From assembly GCA_017516285.1 (NCBI GenBank), contig JAFXDD010000038.1, forward strand, positions 1 through 51,249: DNA of 51,249 nt, given 5' to 3'. The position numbers were made by a program, and so were the translations under genes. Within the stretch, counting starts at the first letter, position 1; each line of letters starts with the position of its first letter. A model generated the notes under the pieces. That model made no database searches. It saw nothing but the letters and a program-made list of their open reading frames with translations, and was not told where the DNA came from. This document shows, one piece after another, positions 18,601 to 28,234 of the stretch. Source of the DNA: Lachnospiraceae bacterium. GTDB lineage: Bacteria > Bacillota_A > Clostridia > Lachnospirales > Lachnospiraceae.

Positions 18601-20571
18601 TTAAACCAATATCGTCTTCACTCGCCACGGATTCAGCTTGTCAATGGTTACTGTATATTTCCCGTTCTTCTTAATCAAGGCAACCCTTTTATCATCCGCA
18701 TAAGGATCCACAATCGTGCAATATTCCATATTTACCGGATTCTCAATCACGATTTCCATATCCTCTCCATCTGAAATAGATACGTTCATTAACGTTACAG
18801 ACACGGTCTTTCCTTCTTCGTTCACTCTCGGTACCACCAGTATCTGTTCCGGAGAATTTACGTATGCCGGAAGCGGTTTTTCTGCTATGTAATTCATGGC
18901 GTTGAGAATCTGATTACGTCTGGTAAAGCTGATAACGCCATTTCCCATGTTTGCACTTCGTACCAGCCACTTAGCCCCATACGCTGTGGTAATTACCGCA
19001 ATGGCTCCTCCGATTACTTCACCATTCTTGCAGTAATTGGAAATCACTTCCATATTATCGCCTTCCAGAATATATTTTTCTTCTTTGCAATAATAATAAC
19101 TGTCTGACCACGTTCTGGCTGTAAACCCATCATTCACGCTGTGGTCTGTCATAACTTCTACTGTATTATCCAGTTGACCTTCATTTTTAATCACATTCAG
19201 GCCAATAGCCTCGCCAAAGCCCATATGGATTAAGTGCTGAATACTTGCAGCATCCGTCATAACCGGCTGCTTTAGCAAAAATTCCACATCCTCCTTCAAC
19301 AGGTACTGACTGGCCTTTTGGGATAAATAGTACACATTACCCTTCTTACCTGCATGAACAGGAATACCACATCTTAATAATCCATCTGCTTCATGTAATG
19401 ACGTCTGACACCAACTCGCTTCATACTCTTCTCCCAGACATGCCAGATGTGCATTCGGAGACTGATACACCGTTAAGCCTTCTGTCATGGTCCCCTCATT
19501 ATGACGAATTGTTTTCTCAAAATATGGTCTGTACTTTGCCAGCTTTTGAAAGGATTTCTGATGAAAAGAAAGCGGTTCATTCTGACGCATAAGTGTCACG
19601 CTGGCCATATTGCATCCATAAGCCATATATGTTGCCGCTTCTATACAGGTTCCTTCCACAGACTCTCCATAGGCCACAAACGGAAGATTTTCAATTTCAC
19701 AGGTTCTCATTGTTGCATATTCCGGCATTCTGGAATGCATGTGATTTATTGTGATTGCCTTATATATAATCCGTCTCGGGTCATGGTCATCATAAACTCC
19801 GCCACCCGCGCGAAATCCCACGGTACGTCCACTTACCTCTTGCATTTCCTTTAAAAAAGCATTCATACCATCTGACACAAATTCCCGACCGTTATTTCCA
19901 CCCTGCAATGCCATATGGGCATTCGGTGCTGACTCCTGTACTGCTTTGGCAATCATACCTGTAAAATCTACCATACACTTCGTCTGAAACTCTATATATT
20001 CTTTTCGTATCTTTTTGCTTTGCAGGAAATCCTTTCGCAAACTTTCTCTATTATAAGTGTGACCGTTGCACTCATTAAACAACTGAATACAGTTATCACA
20101 AAAACATAACGCCGTCAATCCGTTTGCCCCGGCAGTGATGAGTCTTAAATCATCATCTACCCAGACCACTTCCGGATTCATAGCTGCATATATTCCGGTA
20201 CTTTCAAAGATATACTTTCTTAAATGTTCGTTATTCCAACAAAGCCTTCCCGGACTCACATTGCCATTAATAAATACCAAGCGGTTCATTACGGAATTAT
20301 CTATGGTATCACCCTTCAATAAACCTGGAGCATGTCCAATCGTACGGCTGAGCTGTAAAGACGGTGTTATTCCTATTGCCCTAAATTTTTCGGCAGTAAG
20401 CTTCATATTCTTTACGATTTCATTACTTTCTTCCAATGGTACAAAGCTGTATGGCGTAGCAATCCACACTTCGTCAAACGGTTTTCCACTTTCTGCAATT
20501 GTTTTTATAAGTCTGTCTATGTAAGCCTGATCCATATGGTCTTTGTCGCCCAATCTCAATGATAAAATCAT
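18601..20571 (-). CDS. unrecognised TIM-barrel-like hydrolase, hypothetical
   Basis: This 656-residue protein is not assigned to a named family here. It looks like a glycosidase-type TIM barrel with C-terminal beta domains. The N-terminal half has ATPYSFVPLEES, VWVDDDLRL (an acidic cluster that may be catalytic) and CFCDNCI (possible metal or structural cysteines). The C-terminal part is beta-rich. No signal peptide is seen. The start at 20571 (MILSLRLGDK) is chosen because AAGGAGG lies 8 nt upstream; the ATG at 20589 has no good site. Its neighbours are sugar deacetylases, so a cytoplasmic glycosidase role is likely but unproven. Confidence 0.7.
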   Translation of the reverse strand: MILSLRLGDKDHMDQAYIDRLIKTIAESGKPFDEVWIATPYSFVPLEESNEIVKNMKLTAEKFRAIGITPSLQLSRTIGHAPGLLKGDTIDNSVMNRLVFINGNVSPGRLCWNNEHLRKYIFESTGIYAAMNPEVVWVDDDLRLITAGANGLTALCFCDNCIQLFNECNGHTYNRESLRKDFLQSKKIRKEYIEFQTKCMVDFTGMIAKAVQESAPNAHMALQGGNNGREFVSDGMNAFLKEMQEVSGRTVGFRAGGGVYDDHDPRRIIYKAITINHMHSRMPEYATMRTCEIENLPFVAYGESVEGTCIEAATYMAYGCNMASVTLMRQNEPLSFHQKSFQKLAKYRPYFEKTIRHNEGTMTEGLTVYQSPNAHLACLGEEYEASWCQTSLHEADGLLRCGIPVHAGKKGNVYYLSQKASQYLLKEDVEFLLKQPVMTDAASIQHLIHMGFGEAIGLNVIKNEGQLDNTVEVMTDHSVNDGFTARTWSDSYYYCKEEKYILEGDNMEVISNYCKNGEVIGGAIAVITTAYGAKWLVRSANMGNGVISFTRRNQILNAMNYIAEKPLPAYVNSPEQILVVPRVNEEGKTVSVTLMNVSISDGEDMEIVIENPVNMEYCTIVDPYADDKRVALIKKNGKYTVTIDKLNPWRVKTILV

Positions 20572-20606
20572 ATTTTCCGCCTCCTTCATTGTGCTTCTTT
20601 TTATCT

Positions 20607-21311
20607 CTATGGTAAAACCCTATACGTACGTAAACGCTGGCTTGCTAAAAGCTGGGTAAAACCCTCTGCATACTTGGCCTTACACTGGCTTCCTCTGTCT
20701 GCTGCACGTGCTCTCTGCACCGCTATAATATCTATTCCATCATGATCCTTAAGCCATTTCAGCTGACTCTCATGACATGCCAACATCTGCTCCTTTAATT
20801 CCATTTCCTCCGTAATATCCACATATTCCGTAGGAATAAAGTTAACACTTCTGCTGGTATCAGAATAATATAACGGTGTAACCGGTGTTGCCGCACCAAG
20901 CTCCGGTAAAAAATGTGGACAGGACGCATCAAAAGAAGCCTTAAAAACAAGTTTTGACAGTTCCACATGATCCGAACAATAATCGTATGGCGCATGGGTA
21001 ATGATTACATCCGGTCTGGCATATCGAATGATGCGTATTAATTTCTTCAACTGCTCCTCATTGGCACTGTTAATTGTCAAATCATTAAAATCAGCGGTCA
21101 AAATCTCAAATCCCGCCATGGCCGCAGCCTTCTGCGCCTCCTTAATTCTTATTTCTCGTAATTCATCCGGCATAATGACTACGTGGCCCATGTTACCATT
21201 AGCGGCATGACAGGCAATAACATCATGCCCTTGCTTTTTATATTTAATCAGTGTGCCACTGCAGCTAAGCTCCATATCGTCCGGGTGGCACATAATTGCT
21301 AATACTCTCAT
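20607..21311 (-). CDS. PIG-L family deacetylase
   Basis: This 234-residue zinc-dependent N-deacetylase is of the LmbE/PIG-L type. The signature CHPDDMEL lies near the N-terminus and a second metal-site segment, HAPYDYCSDHVEL, in the middle. Such enzymes remove N-acetyl groups from GlcNAc-like sugars. The start overlaps the stop of the DUF4838 gene by 4 nt (ATGA), so the two are translationally coupled. This suggests one pathway: DUF4838 hydrolysis and PIG-L deacetylation of the same imported glycan. Confidence 0.92.
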   Translation of the reverse strand: MRVLAIMCHPDDMELSCSGTLIKYKKQGHDVIACHAANGNMGHVVIMPDELREIRIKEAQKAAAMAGFEILTADFNDLTINSANEEQLKKLIRIIRYARPDVIITHAPYDYCSDHVELSKLVFKASFDASCPHFLPELGAATPVTPLYYSDTSRSVNFIPTEYVDITEEMELKEQMLACHESQLKWLKDHDGIDIIAVQRARAADRGSQCKAKYAEGFTQLLASQRLRTYRVLP

Positions 21312-23269
21312 GTAAAACTCCTCCTAACAACATCAAGTTTTCTTACCTTGAAAAGGTAAAAGTCAAAGAACTGACCGATAACCTCTTCGGTTGTTGACAA
21401 CCAGTCAATCAAATCGTTATATACCGCATCTGTTTTTTCCTTATCACGTTCTGAAACAGCCAGATAAAATGCGGCAAGTTTTTTGCAGTATGTTCCGTGA
21501 TACGAAAGAAGTTCCCAGGACTTTTTGTGGCAAACGTTATCCAAATTCAAGTTGTTGGAAACGACCGCCGCGAACCCATCCACAACAGAAGCAATTTCTC
21601 TAAAATCAGCCTGTGCTTCCGGGTTCCCAATATACGTAGCGGGATTATATTCGGCTTTTCCCGTACCTGTATCCAGGTTTACGATAGAACCACCTATCGC
21701 AAGTCTTGCAGGGTTAAAAAGTTTTGTTATCGTTTCAAGATAGTCAACGGCTTTTTGGTAGTCATCGCCAAAGGCTGCACGGAAAAACTTTTCCGTATAT
21801 TCTTCATATACAATGCCGGGGTCAACCAGCATTTCGCCCATAAGCGCTACCGGCAGAGCGGTCGGAAAGCCGATACGCTGTGTCTGGCAGCTTCTGATAC
21901 CCGAAAAACCTTCCGTTTCGCTAAGTGTTTTTATATCCTCGGAAGTGCGTTTTGCAAAAAGCTGCAGTCCGGGGTCAGAATAATGGATTGCGTAACTGTC
22001 ATAGGCGGTTGTTACAAACGCCCCTGCATAAATATCTTTCCATTGTTCAAGGAATGCAAGTGAAAAATCTGCATCGGACGGAACACTCGATGCATTTAGT
22101 TCAAATGCAGGTATTTCCACTTTCTTACGTTCTTTCGGGAGCGGATTATGGAAACTTCTTGAAAGGCCGATGCTTACCATAAGCTTTTCAGGATGATTGA
22201 ATTTTTCATATTTCGGTGCCCACAAAGTATTCACATAAAGGCTGAAGCAAATTCTTATATCCAGTCCATTACGGGCGAACGCCTCGTCAATTTCGTTAAT
22301 AAGCATAACATACCAGTCAGAAGGCATTTTTTTGCGACACTCGTCACATTCGCAGTAGTTTCCCGCTGCATCCGCAAGACCAACCTGAATCAGCTCAGGT
22401 TTTCGCTCCTTGGCAAAAGAAACCAGATAGTCCGCACAGTCTTTACGCACCTGTGGGTTTGAAAAACAAAGCTGCGTGTAGTTGATGGAGTTTCCATAAA
22501 CATCTCTTTTGCCTTTCACCTGCGCCGCATATTTTTTGTATTTTTCAGGAATTTCATGTTTAATTCCGGTAACAGCGGGAGCACCATAGTATCTTACACC
22601 GTAAGGTTCAAAAAGATAGCCATGCCCCATAGATAAGAGGAGGAGACCGCACTTTTTGAGGAGTCTTTCTGCGCTGTGTACATATTCCTCAATCTGTTCG
22701 TATGTAATATCTTCAGGCAATCGGGCGGTATTACCCTCATGACGGTACCATCTGAGAAAAAAGGCATATGGATACACAAACTGCATAAAGAACATATTGT
22801 AGCCGACTTTGGGCATCCATGTTATAAAATCCATAAGGTATTCATATTTCAGCGCACCTTCACTCATCTGGCAGCGGAATTTTGAGCTTGCCTTTTTTCT
22901 TTGACAAAAACTATGTTTTAAAACATCGTATTCAGGGATGTATTCGCCGTCTTTCCCGGGGCGGAGCCACATACAGCCACAGGATTTTAAAAAGGTGTAA
23001 ACACCAAAAAGAACACTTCTCGGATTGCTTCCTGCAATAAAACCTTTTCCGTTTTCTACATTAATTTCATAAATATCATCCAAAAGTACATCTTCAATGC
23101 CTTCGGTAGAAAGACCGAAATCTTCTAAAAGGCCTAGTTTGATGCCATCTTCCGAGTCACCTTCCATAATGGTTACATCAACGGCAGGACACATCATCAC
23201 GACATACTTTTTGAGTTCTTCTGCCGCATAAACAACCGTTTCGTTTACGCTTTGATAAAAAATTTTCAT
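21308..23269 (-). CDS. DUF4838 domain protein, alpha-glucuronidase/GH20-like
   Basis: This 653-residue protein has an N-terminal domain like the alpha-beta domain of GH67/GH20 glycosidases (YAAEELKKYV, then FLKSCGCMWLRPG), followed by a barrel-like region with a Cys-pair motif CECDECRKK and a DUF4838-type middle. Its most likely role is as a glycoside hydrolase acting on an amino sugar or uronic acid. The start at 23269 is preferred to 23311, which would overlap the AraC gene. There is no signal peptide. It begins 22 nt after the regulator's stop codon. Confidence 0.82.
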   Translation of the reverse strand: MKIFYQSVNETVVYAAEELKKYVVMMCPAVDVTIMEGDSEDGIKLGLLEDFGLSTEGIEDVLLDDIYEINVENGKGFIAGSNPRSVLFGVYTFLKSCGCMWLRPGKDGEYIPEYDVLKHSFCQRKKASSKFRCQMSEGALKYEYLMDFITWMPKVGYNMFFMQFVYPYAFFLRWYRHEGNTARLPEDITYEQIEEYVHSAERLLKKCGLLLLSMGHGYLFEPYGVRYYGAPAVTGIKHEIPEKYKKYAAQVKGKRDVYGNSINYTQLCFSNPQVRKDCADYLVSFAKERKPELIQVGLADAAGNYCECDECRKKMPSDWYVMLINEIDEAFARNGLDIRICFSLYVNTLWAPKYEKFNHPEKLMVSIGLSRSFHNPLPKERKKVEIPAFELNASSVPSDADFSLAFLEQWKDIYAGAFVTTAYDSYAIHYSDPGLQLFAKRTSEDIKTLSETEGFSGIRSCQTQRIGFPTALPVALMGEMLVDPGIVYEEYTEKFFRAAFGDDYQKAVDYLETITKLFNPARLAIGGSIVNLDTGTGKAEYNPATYIGNPEAQADFREIASVVDGFAAVVSNNLNLDNVCHKKSWELLSYHGTYCKKLAAFYLAVSERDKEKTDAVYNDLIDWLSTTEEVIGQFFDFYLFKVRKLDVVRRSFT

Positions 23270-23291
23270 AAATATACTCTTCCCTCTCCTC

Positions 23292-25460
23292 TCACTGTTT
23301 TCTGTATTCATCCGGTGTCATTTCCATCACCTGTTTAAATACACGATAAAAGCTGGCGACCTCATAACACCCAACTTCTTTGGAAATTTTTTGAATAGTC
23401 CAATCTGTCTTTTCAAGTAATTCGCAGGCTTTTTTCACACGAACCGCATTTAAGTATTCCTTATAGGTTTGACCAATTTCTCTTTTCATAATTCGTCTGA
23501 TTGTTCGTACGTTGGAACCAAGATGTTCCGCCATCATTTCCTGACTGATTTCCGTATTGGTATATTGTTCTTCAATAAATGCCAAAATTTCAGAAATATC
23601 TACACTTTTTTCTTTTGCCGGAACAAAGCTCTTTGCAATTACATCACTTACCTCTATTTCGAAAGTTTCGCTTTCCAGGTTATTCAGATTAATCATATCG
23701 CGTATCTGAGTATCCGAGATTCCTTTTTCCGTTGCAGCTTCCATTAATATGGAAATTACCTTGTAACGTATATAAATAATCAAATCCTCAGCCATAGTTT
23801 TAGGTGGTGCCATTAAAGCAGCAAGCACACTTCGTGCATCCTCCACGTCATTTTTTAAGAGTTTCTCGCGAAACTGCTCCAACAAATCGGCAGTAATATG
23901 AGGTACTCTCTTGGTCATATGTGCTCTTTCATCAAAAAAGAGTACTTCCTTGCCATTTTTCCATAAAGATTCGTCTTGAATTAATGTCAGAGACTCTTGT
24001 TGAGAAGAATGAATTTCCCGCAGACTTCCATAAACCAACCCACTTGCAACTTTCTTACAATAAACTCCTTTTGAAAAGAGCTCATTACGAATACTACGAA
24101 TAATCCGAGTTCGTTCTGCATGGTCATCATCTCTGCTTTCCAAAGAAATTGCCGCTATATACATCTTGCCGGTACCAATACAGGTTGTGTACTGTATAAG
24201 AATTTCCGGATGTGTTAAAGATAAATCTATATCTCCAGACACCTCTGTACCTTCCAGTATAAACTCTAACACACTGTAATACGGACCTCCTTCCGGAATA
24301 TCATAGGTGTCCATAAGACTTTCCAGTTCGAGCTCACTTGGCGGTGTACTGTTTAAAAGTAACCATGTAAGCTGCTTCTTCGCTTCACTTTTAAATAAGC
24401 TAAAAACCTCATCTTTCCTGTTCAGTTTTTCTAAATCTTTTTCCAATACTTTCCGAATAACACTATATTCACTCTCTTTGGTATCTCCCTTTAATTCAGG
24501 ATGATGACTAACAGCAAACTGTTTGATTTCATTAAGCATTTTGTATCGATACTTTCCATAACTCCACAAAAAGACACTCATAATAAGAAACACAAAAACA
24601 CCTATCAAGGCCATTTTAATTTCTTCCCGCATGAGTTCTGCTTTCATCTCTCCACTGTTAACTGCCATCTGCATAGACAAATCCAGATACTGTGTCTCAA
24701 TATATATGGTTGAAAAGCCTTTAATTTCTTCTCCATCTTTTAATTGCACCAGCATTTCTTGCAGCGTATCGTCATCCACTTTTTCAGACAAACAATTTAC
24801 TGATGTTATCAACTGGTCATTTATCTGCATAACTGCAAGACTGTTTATTCCTATAAGAATCTGTTCGAGTTCTGTATTCAGCTGGCCTACATCAAGTAAA
24901 AATCCAATTCTCTGTTCTTCTAAGTGTATTCCTTCCGGAAAATAGTACAAAAACAACAAATAGCTTTCTCCGTCTTTTCTCTGGAGGACTCCGCTTATAA
25001 AAGACTCCTCCTGTTCCAGCATATTATAAAACTGTTCTTCCCCGACATTACTTAATTGCAGCTGGTTCCTGATAAATACCTCCATATCACTGATACCCAC
25101 TTCGGTTATCACACGTTCCGGTTGGTAATTCAAAAAGAGCGTATTGCACATTTTCATTCTGGCTTTGTACGTCAACATTTTTGAAATGCCTGCGACAGTA
25201 TTTGCATCATTGCTCTCCATATTCTTTCGGCGCAAAGCAGAATCAATGCACATATCCTTTGCAATGTCCATACTATAGGCTAGACTCTCTTCCATATCAT
25301 CCAATACATTCTGCATCTGCTCCTTCATAATAGACATATTCTGTTCCTGAAGCATCACAAAAGAATGGTGCAGAAAAAACACTGCCACCATAGCCATAAT
25401 TACAAACGGTATGAAATACATAATGACATTTCGAACAACTGCCTTACTGTCTTTCCACAT
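23292..25460 (-). CDS. membrane-bound AraC-family sensor/regulator
   Basis: This 722-residue one-protein sensor and regulator has a first membrane helix (about 12-32), an extracellular sensing region (about 33-282), a second membrane helix (about 283-302), a linker with coiled-coil character, a middle regulatory region and a C-terminal AraC DNA-binding domain (about 625-722) with two helix-turn-helix units ending ASFYRVFKQVMEMTPDEYRK. This layout is typical of regulators placed beside Lpl/Ytc-type ABC transporters. It lies between the solute-binding protein and the catabolic genes and is the obvious candidate to control the three polysaccharide units. Confidence 0.92.
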   Translation of the reverse strand: MWKDSKAVVRNVIMYFIPFVIMAMVAVFFLHHSFVMLQEQNMSIMKEQMQNVLDDMEESLAYSMDIAKDMCIDSALRRKNMESNDANTVAGISKMLTYKARMKMCNTLFLNYQPERVITEVGISDMEVFIRNQLQLSNVGEEQFYNMLEQEESFISGVLQRKDGESYLLFLYYFPEGIHLEEQRIGFLLDVGQLNTELEQILIGINSLAVMQINDQLITSVNCLSEKVDDDTLQEMLVQLKDGEEIKGFSTIYIETQYLDLSMQMAVNSGEMKAELMREEIKMALIGVFVFLIMSVFLWSYGKYRYKMLNEIKQFAVSHHPELKGDTKESEYSVIRKVLEKDLEKLNRKDEVFSLFKSEAKKQLTWLLLNSTPPSELELESLMDTYDIPEGGPYYSVLEFILEGTEVSGDIDLSLTHPEILIQYTTCIGTGKMYIAAISLESRDDDHAERTRIIRSIRNELFSKGVYCKKVASGLVYGSLREIHSSQQESLTLIQDESLWKNGKEVLFFDERAHMTKRVPHITADLLEQFREKLLKNDVEDARSVLAALMAPPKTMAEDLIIYIRYKVISILMEAATEKGISDTQIRDMINLNNLESETFEIEVSDVIAKSFVPAKEKSVDISEILAFIEEQYTNTEISQEMMAEHLGSNVRTIRRIMKREIGQTYKEYLNAVRVKKACELLEKTDWTIQKISKEVGCYEVASFYRVFKQVMEMTPDEYRKQ

Positions 25461-25496
25461 ACACTGCCTCCATACAACTTTTTCACCCTCTATTAT

Positions 25497-25522
25497 AAAG
25501 AAAGGTGGCAGTAAAAACCACC
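25497..25522 (-). terminator. terminator after the solute-binding protein gene
   Basis: On the minus strand, GGTGG (25518-25522) and CCACC (25504-25508) form a short stem with a 9-nt loop, followed by TTTCTTT (25497-25503). It lies between the end of the binding-protein gene and the AraC gene. It should lower read-through so that binding protein mRNA exceeds that of the genes behind it. Confidence 0.6.
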
Positions 25523-25547
25523 ACCCTTCAAATATTGTTAAAATTTA

Positions 25548-27185
25548 CTATTTTAAGCCATAGAATACATTGTAAGCATCCTGATATATTTCAGTAATTT
25601 TATCAAGCTGCATGCCTTCACATTTCTTTACATATTCATCCCATGTCTTTTCCAGATCATAGTTTCCGGTAATAACGCCTACAAAGTAATCATCACAGTA
25701 CAAACCAAGGTCAGCTGTTAAGGTGGCAAGGGTTGCAGACTGTTCATCCGTAAACTTCAAATAATTCTGGAATGCAAAGGCAGAATAATCAGTACAATAC
25801 TCGGTTCTTCTCTGTGCTAAAGTTGTACCTTTTGCTGCAGAAGGCTTTGCATCAGCTTTCATCCAGTAATTAACATAAAATGTGGTAGGACCGCTTTGGT
25901 ATACCCAAGAATCACTTGCGGTCACTCCAAAACCATTTTCATCAAGCTTATAATCCACGCCTTCCAAACCATAAACAGCAGTCTTAGATGCTTCAGCACT
26001 GTAGATATAATCTAACACCAGCATACATACCTCAGGATATTCCGTATAAGCGGAAATTGCTGCGATATCCGGATTGTATAGTGCAGAAGTCGCAACAAGC
26101 GGCTTATCACTAACGGCACTTGTCAGAGGCGCATCCAAGAAAAAGGCACCGCTTCTTCCTGCATAGTTTGACTTTTCAGGATCGTCATAAGTATGATTCA
26201 TAAATACTAAATCAGCTTTATTCTTTGCATTTCTCTGCTCAGAGGTCTGAGTAAAGAGCTCTTGATCCAACATGCCTTCTTCATAGAATTTGTGCAGCCA
26301 GGATAAGAGATACTTATATTCCTCACTGGTCGGAACAAAAAATACTTCGTCATTTTTCTGATCAAAGACACAACCGCTAACCGGCCAATAGCAGGCAATA
26401 CCTACCATAGAAAGCGCGCCTCTATAAAAATCTTTTGTCGTGGAAGACCAGCAAATTTCATTTCCTACAATGCCGTCGCCATTTGCGTCCGCCTTCTGAA
26501 TTGCCTTGAAAACCTCATACAGTTCTTCAATGGTCTTAGGAGCATCCTTCTCCGCATCCAAACCGGCATTTTCCATAAAACGACTGTTTAATACATAAAT
26601 ACTAGCAGACCTAGAGTCGCTGATGGAAGGAATGCTATAAATATGACCATCTGCACTCTTCGCGCCACCCTCTGCAGCTTCAACGGTAGCGAAGGCTTCC
26701 TTAATATTAGTGCTATACTGTTCAATATATTCATCCAACATTAATAAATGGCCACTTGCACCATACTGCTGTACCTTTGTTGAATCAAAACCTACATTAA
26801 AAAAGATATCCGGCATTTCATCCGGTGTAGCCATAATAAGAGCAAGCTTGCTTGCTAATTCTTCCTTTGCGTAGGACTCTACTTCAAAATGGATACCGGT
26901 TTGTTCTTCTAACCATGCCCAATAACCGGACTTATCTGCAGTTTCATATGCTTTTCCGGTAGCATCTTGAGTAAGCACCTTCAGGGTAATCTTTTCGTTT
27001 ACGATAGGGAGAGAACCCACATTGTAAAGCGGTGTTTCTTCCACTACCTGTGTTTCGCTTTCAGAGGTTACTGTCTCTGATGTCTCATTTTTACCGGATG
27101 TTTGTTCATTACCACAACCGGTAGCACATGCTGTCAGCATAGACACTGCTAACAACAAGGATAAAAGTTTTTTACATTTTTTCAT
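25548..27185 (-). CDS. extracellular solute-binding lipoprotein of sugar ABC transporter (LplA/YtcQ-like)
   Basis: This 545-residue protein binds oligosaccharides outside the membrane and delivers them to the two permeases. It has a lipoprotein signal peptide with lipobox L-T-A-C20, followed by an acidic and Ser/Thr-rich linker, then a solute-binding fold. The start at 27185 has a strong AGGAGG site; an ATG at 27254 lies upstream in the leader. Length and sequence style match the LplA/YtcQ group that imports pectin-derived oligosaccharides. It has its own promoter and a terminator, which fits the high amount normally made. Confidence 0.9.
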   Translation of the reverse strand: MKKCKKLLSLLLAVSMLTACATGCGNEQTSGKNETSETVTSESETQVVEETPLYNVGSLPIVNEKITLKVLTQDATGKAYETADKSGYWAWLEEQTGIHFEVESYAKEELASKLALIMATPDEMPDIFFNVGFDSTKVQQYGASGHLLMLDEYIEQYSTNIKEAFATVEAAEGGAKSADGHIYSIPSISDSRSASIYVLNSRFMENAGLDAEKDAPKTIEELYEVFKAIQKADANGDGIVGNEICWSSTTKDFYRGALSMVGIACYWPVSGCVFDQKNDEVFFVPTSEEYKYLLSWLHKFYEEGMLDQELFTQTSEQRNAKNKADLVFMNHTYDDPEKSNYAGRSGAFFLDAPLTSAVSDKPLVATSALYNPDIAAISAYTEYPEVCMLVLDYIYSAEASKTAVYGLEGVDYKLDENGFGVTASDSWVYQSGPTTFYVNYWMKADAKPSAAKGTTLAQRRTEYCTDYSAFAFQNYLKFTDEQSATLATLTADLGLYCDDYFVGVITGNYDLEKTWDEYVKKCEGMQLDKITEIYQDAYNVFYGLK

Positions 27186-27269
27186 TGTTTTCCTCCTAAT
27201 TAAGAATACATTTATCTCAATGCTGTATACGTATAATTTTCTGTCATTGCGCACTAACTTACTAATTAT

Positions 27270-27299
27270 ATTATACAGCTTTCGATCTTAAGATTGCAA
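27270..27299 (-). promoter_or_regulatory. candidate internal promoter of the binding-protein gene
   Basis: On the minus strand, TTGCAA (27294-27299), 18 nt, TATAAT (27270-27275) forms a plausible promoter in the 130-nt gap before the binding-protein gene. A perfect ATCTTAAGAT palindrome (27284-27293) lies in the spacer. TGTCA/TGACA (27315-27329) lies just upstream. Confidence 0.5.
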
Positions 27300-27315
27300 T
27301 ATTTTCGTGATTTTG

Positions 27316-28224
27316 TCAGCCTTTGACAGACCCTATCATTACACCCTTAGCAAAGTATTTCTGTAAATACGGATATATAAGCATCATCGGCAATGTAGAA
27401 ACCACAATCAGACAATATTGCATAATCGTAGCAATTCGTATATTTGCCATTGCATCCGCAGCATCTATCGCCCCTTCATCAATCATATTTTGCATTGCCT
27501 TTACAGACCAAAGCAATCTTCGAAGCACCAGTGTTAAAGGACTTAATTCCTTGTCACGCAGATAAATCATCTCGGTAAAATAGCTATTCCAACGTGCCAC
27601 ACCATTATACAATGCAATTACAGCAATAACCGGCTTTGACAATGGCAAAACTATCTTTGTAAAATATCTGCCATTTCCACATCCATCTATTTTGGCTGAG
27701 TCAAACAATTCATGCGGTATAGAAGATGCAAAAAAGGTTCTGGCTATAATCAAGTGTGAAGCTGTACATAAGCTTTGAAGGATAATGGCCCATCTGCTGT
27801 TCATTAAACCAAGGTTATAAATATTCAGATATCCCGGAACCATACCACCGCCTATGTACATTGTTACCAAAATCACCGTAAGAAACAGCTGTCTTCCCAC
27901 AAAATCTTTTCTGGACAAGGCATATGCACACGGTAATGTTACACAAAGACTACATACTACATCTAAAACAGTATTAATAATAGTATTGGCATATCCGGTC
28001 CACACATCCTCTTTCTGTAAAATCATCTTATACCCTTCTACAGTAAAACCGTTCGGCCAGAAAACCGTACCTATGATCTCACTACTGAATGAAATAATCA
28101 CAACATAATATAATGGGTAAAGGCATACTATAAAAAATAAAAATATTAATGTATAATTTACTATATCAAAGACTTTATTTGATAAGCTTTGAGCTTTCCA
28201 TTTTGTCCATTTTGTATGTTTCAT
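27316..28224 (-). CDS. carbohydrate ABC transporter permease (LplC/YtcP-like)
   Basis: This 302-residue inner-membrane permease has about six membrane segments and the binding-protein-dependent transport signature in HELFDSAKIDGCGNGRYFTK, which docks the ATPase. The ATPase itself is not encoded here, as is usual for this group, which shares an MsmK-type subunit. The start at 28224 is chosen because AAGGAG lies 7 nt upstream; an ATG at 28254 would overlap the previous gene. The paired permease ends 10 nt upstream. Confidence 0.93.
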   Translation of the reverse strand: MKHTKWTKWKAQSLSNKVFDIVNYTLIFLFFIVCLYPLYYVVIISFSSEIIGTVFWPNGFTVEGYKMILQKEDVWTGYANTIINTVLDVVCSLCVTLPCAYALSRKDFVGRQLFLTVILVTMYIGGGMVPGYLNIYNLGLMNSRWAIILQSLCTASHLIIARTFFASSIPHELFDSAKIDGCGNGRYFTKIVLPLSKPVIAVIALYNGVARWNSYFTEMIYLRDKELSPLTLVLRRLLWSVKAMQNMIDEGAIDAADAMANIRIATIMQYCLIVVSTLPMMLIYPYLQKYFAKGVMIGSVKG

Positions 28225-28234
28225 CTGTCTCTCC

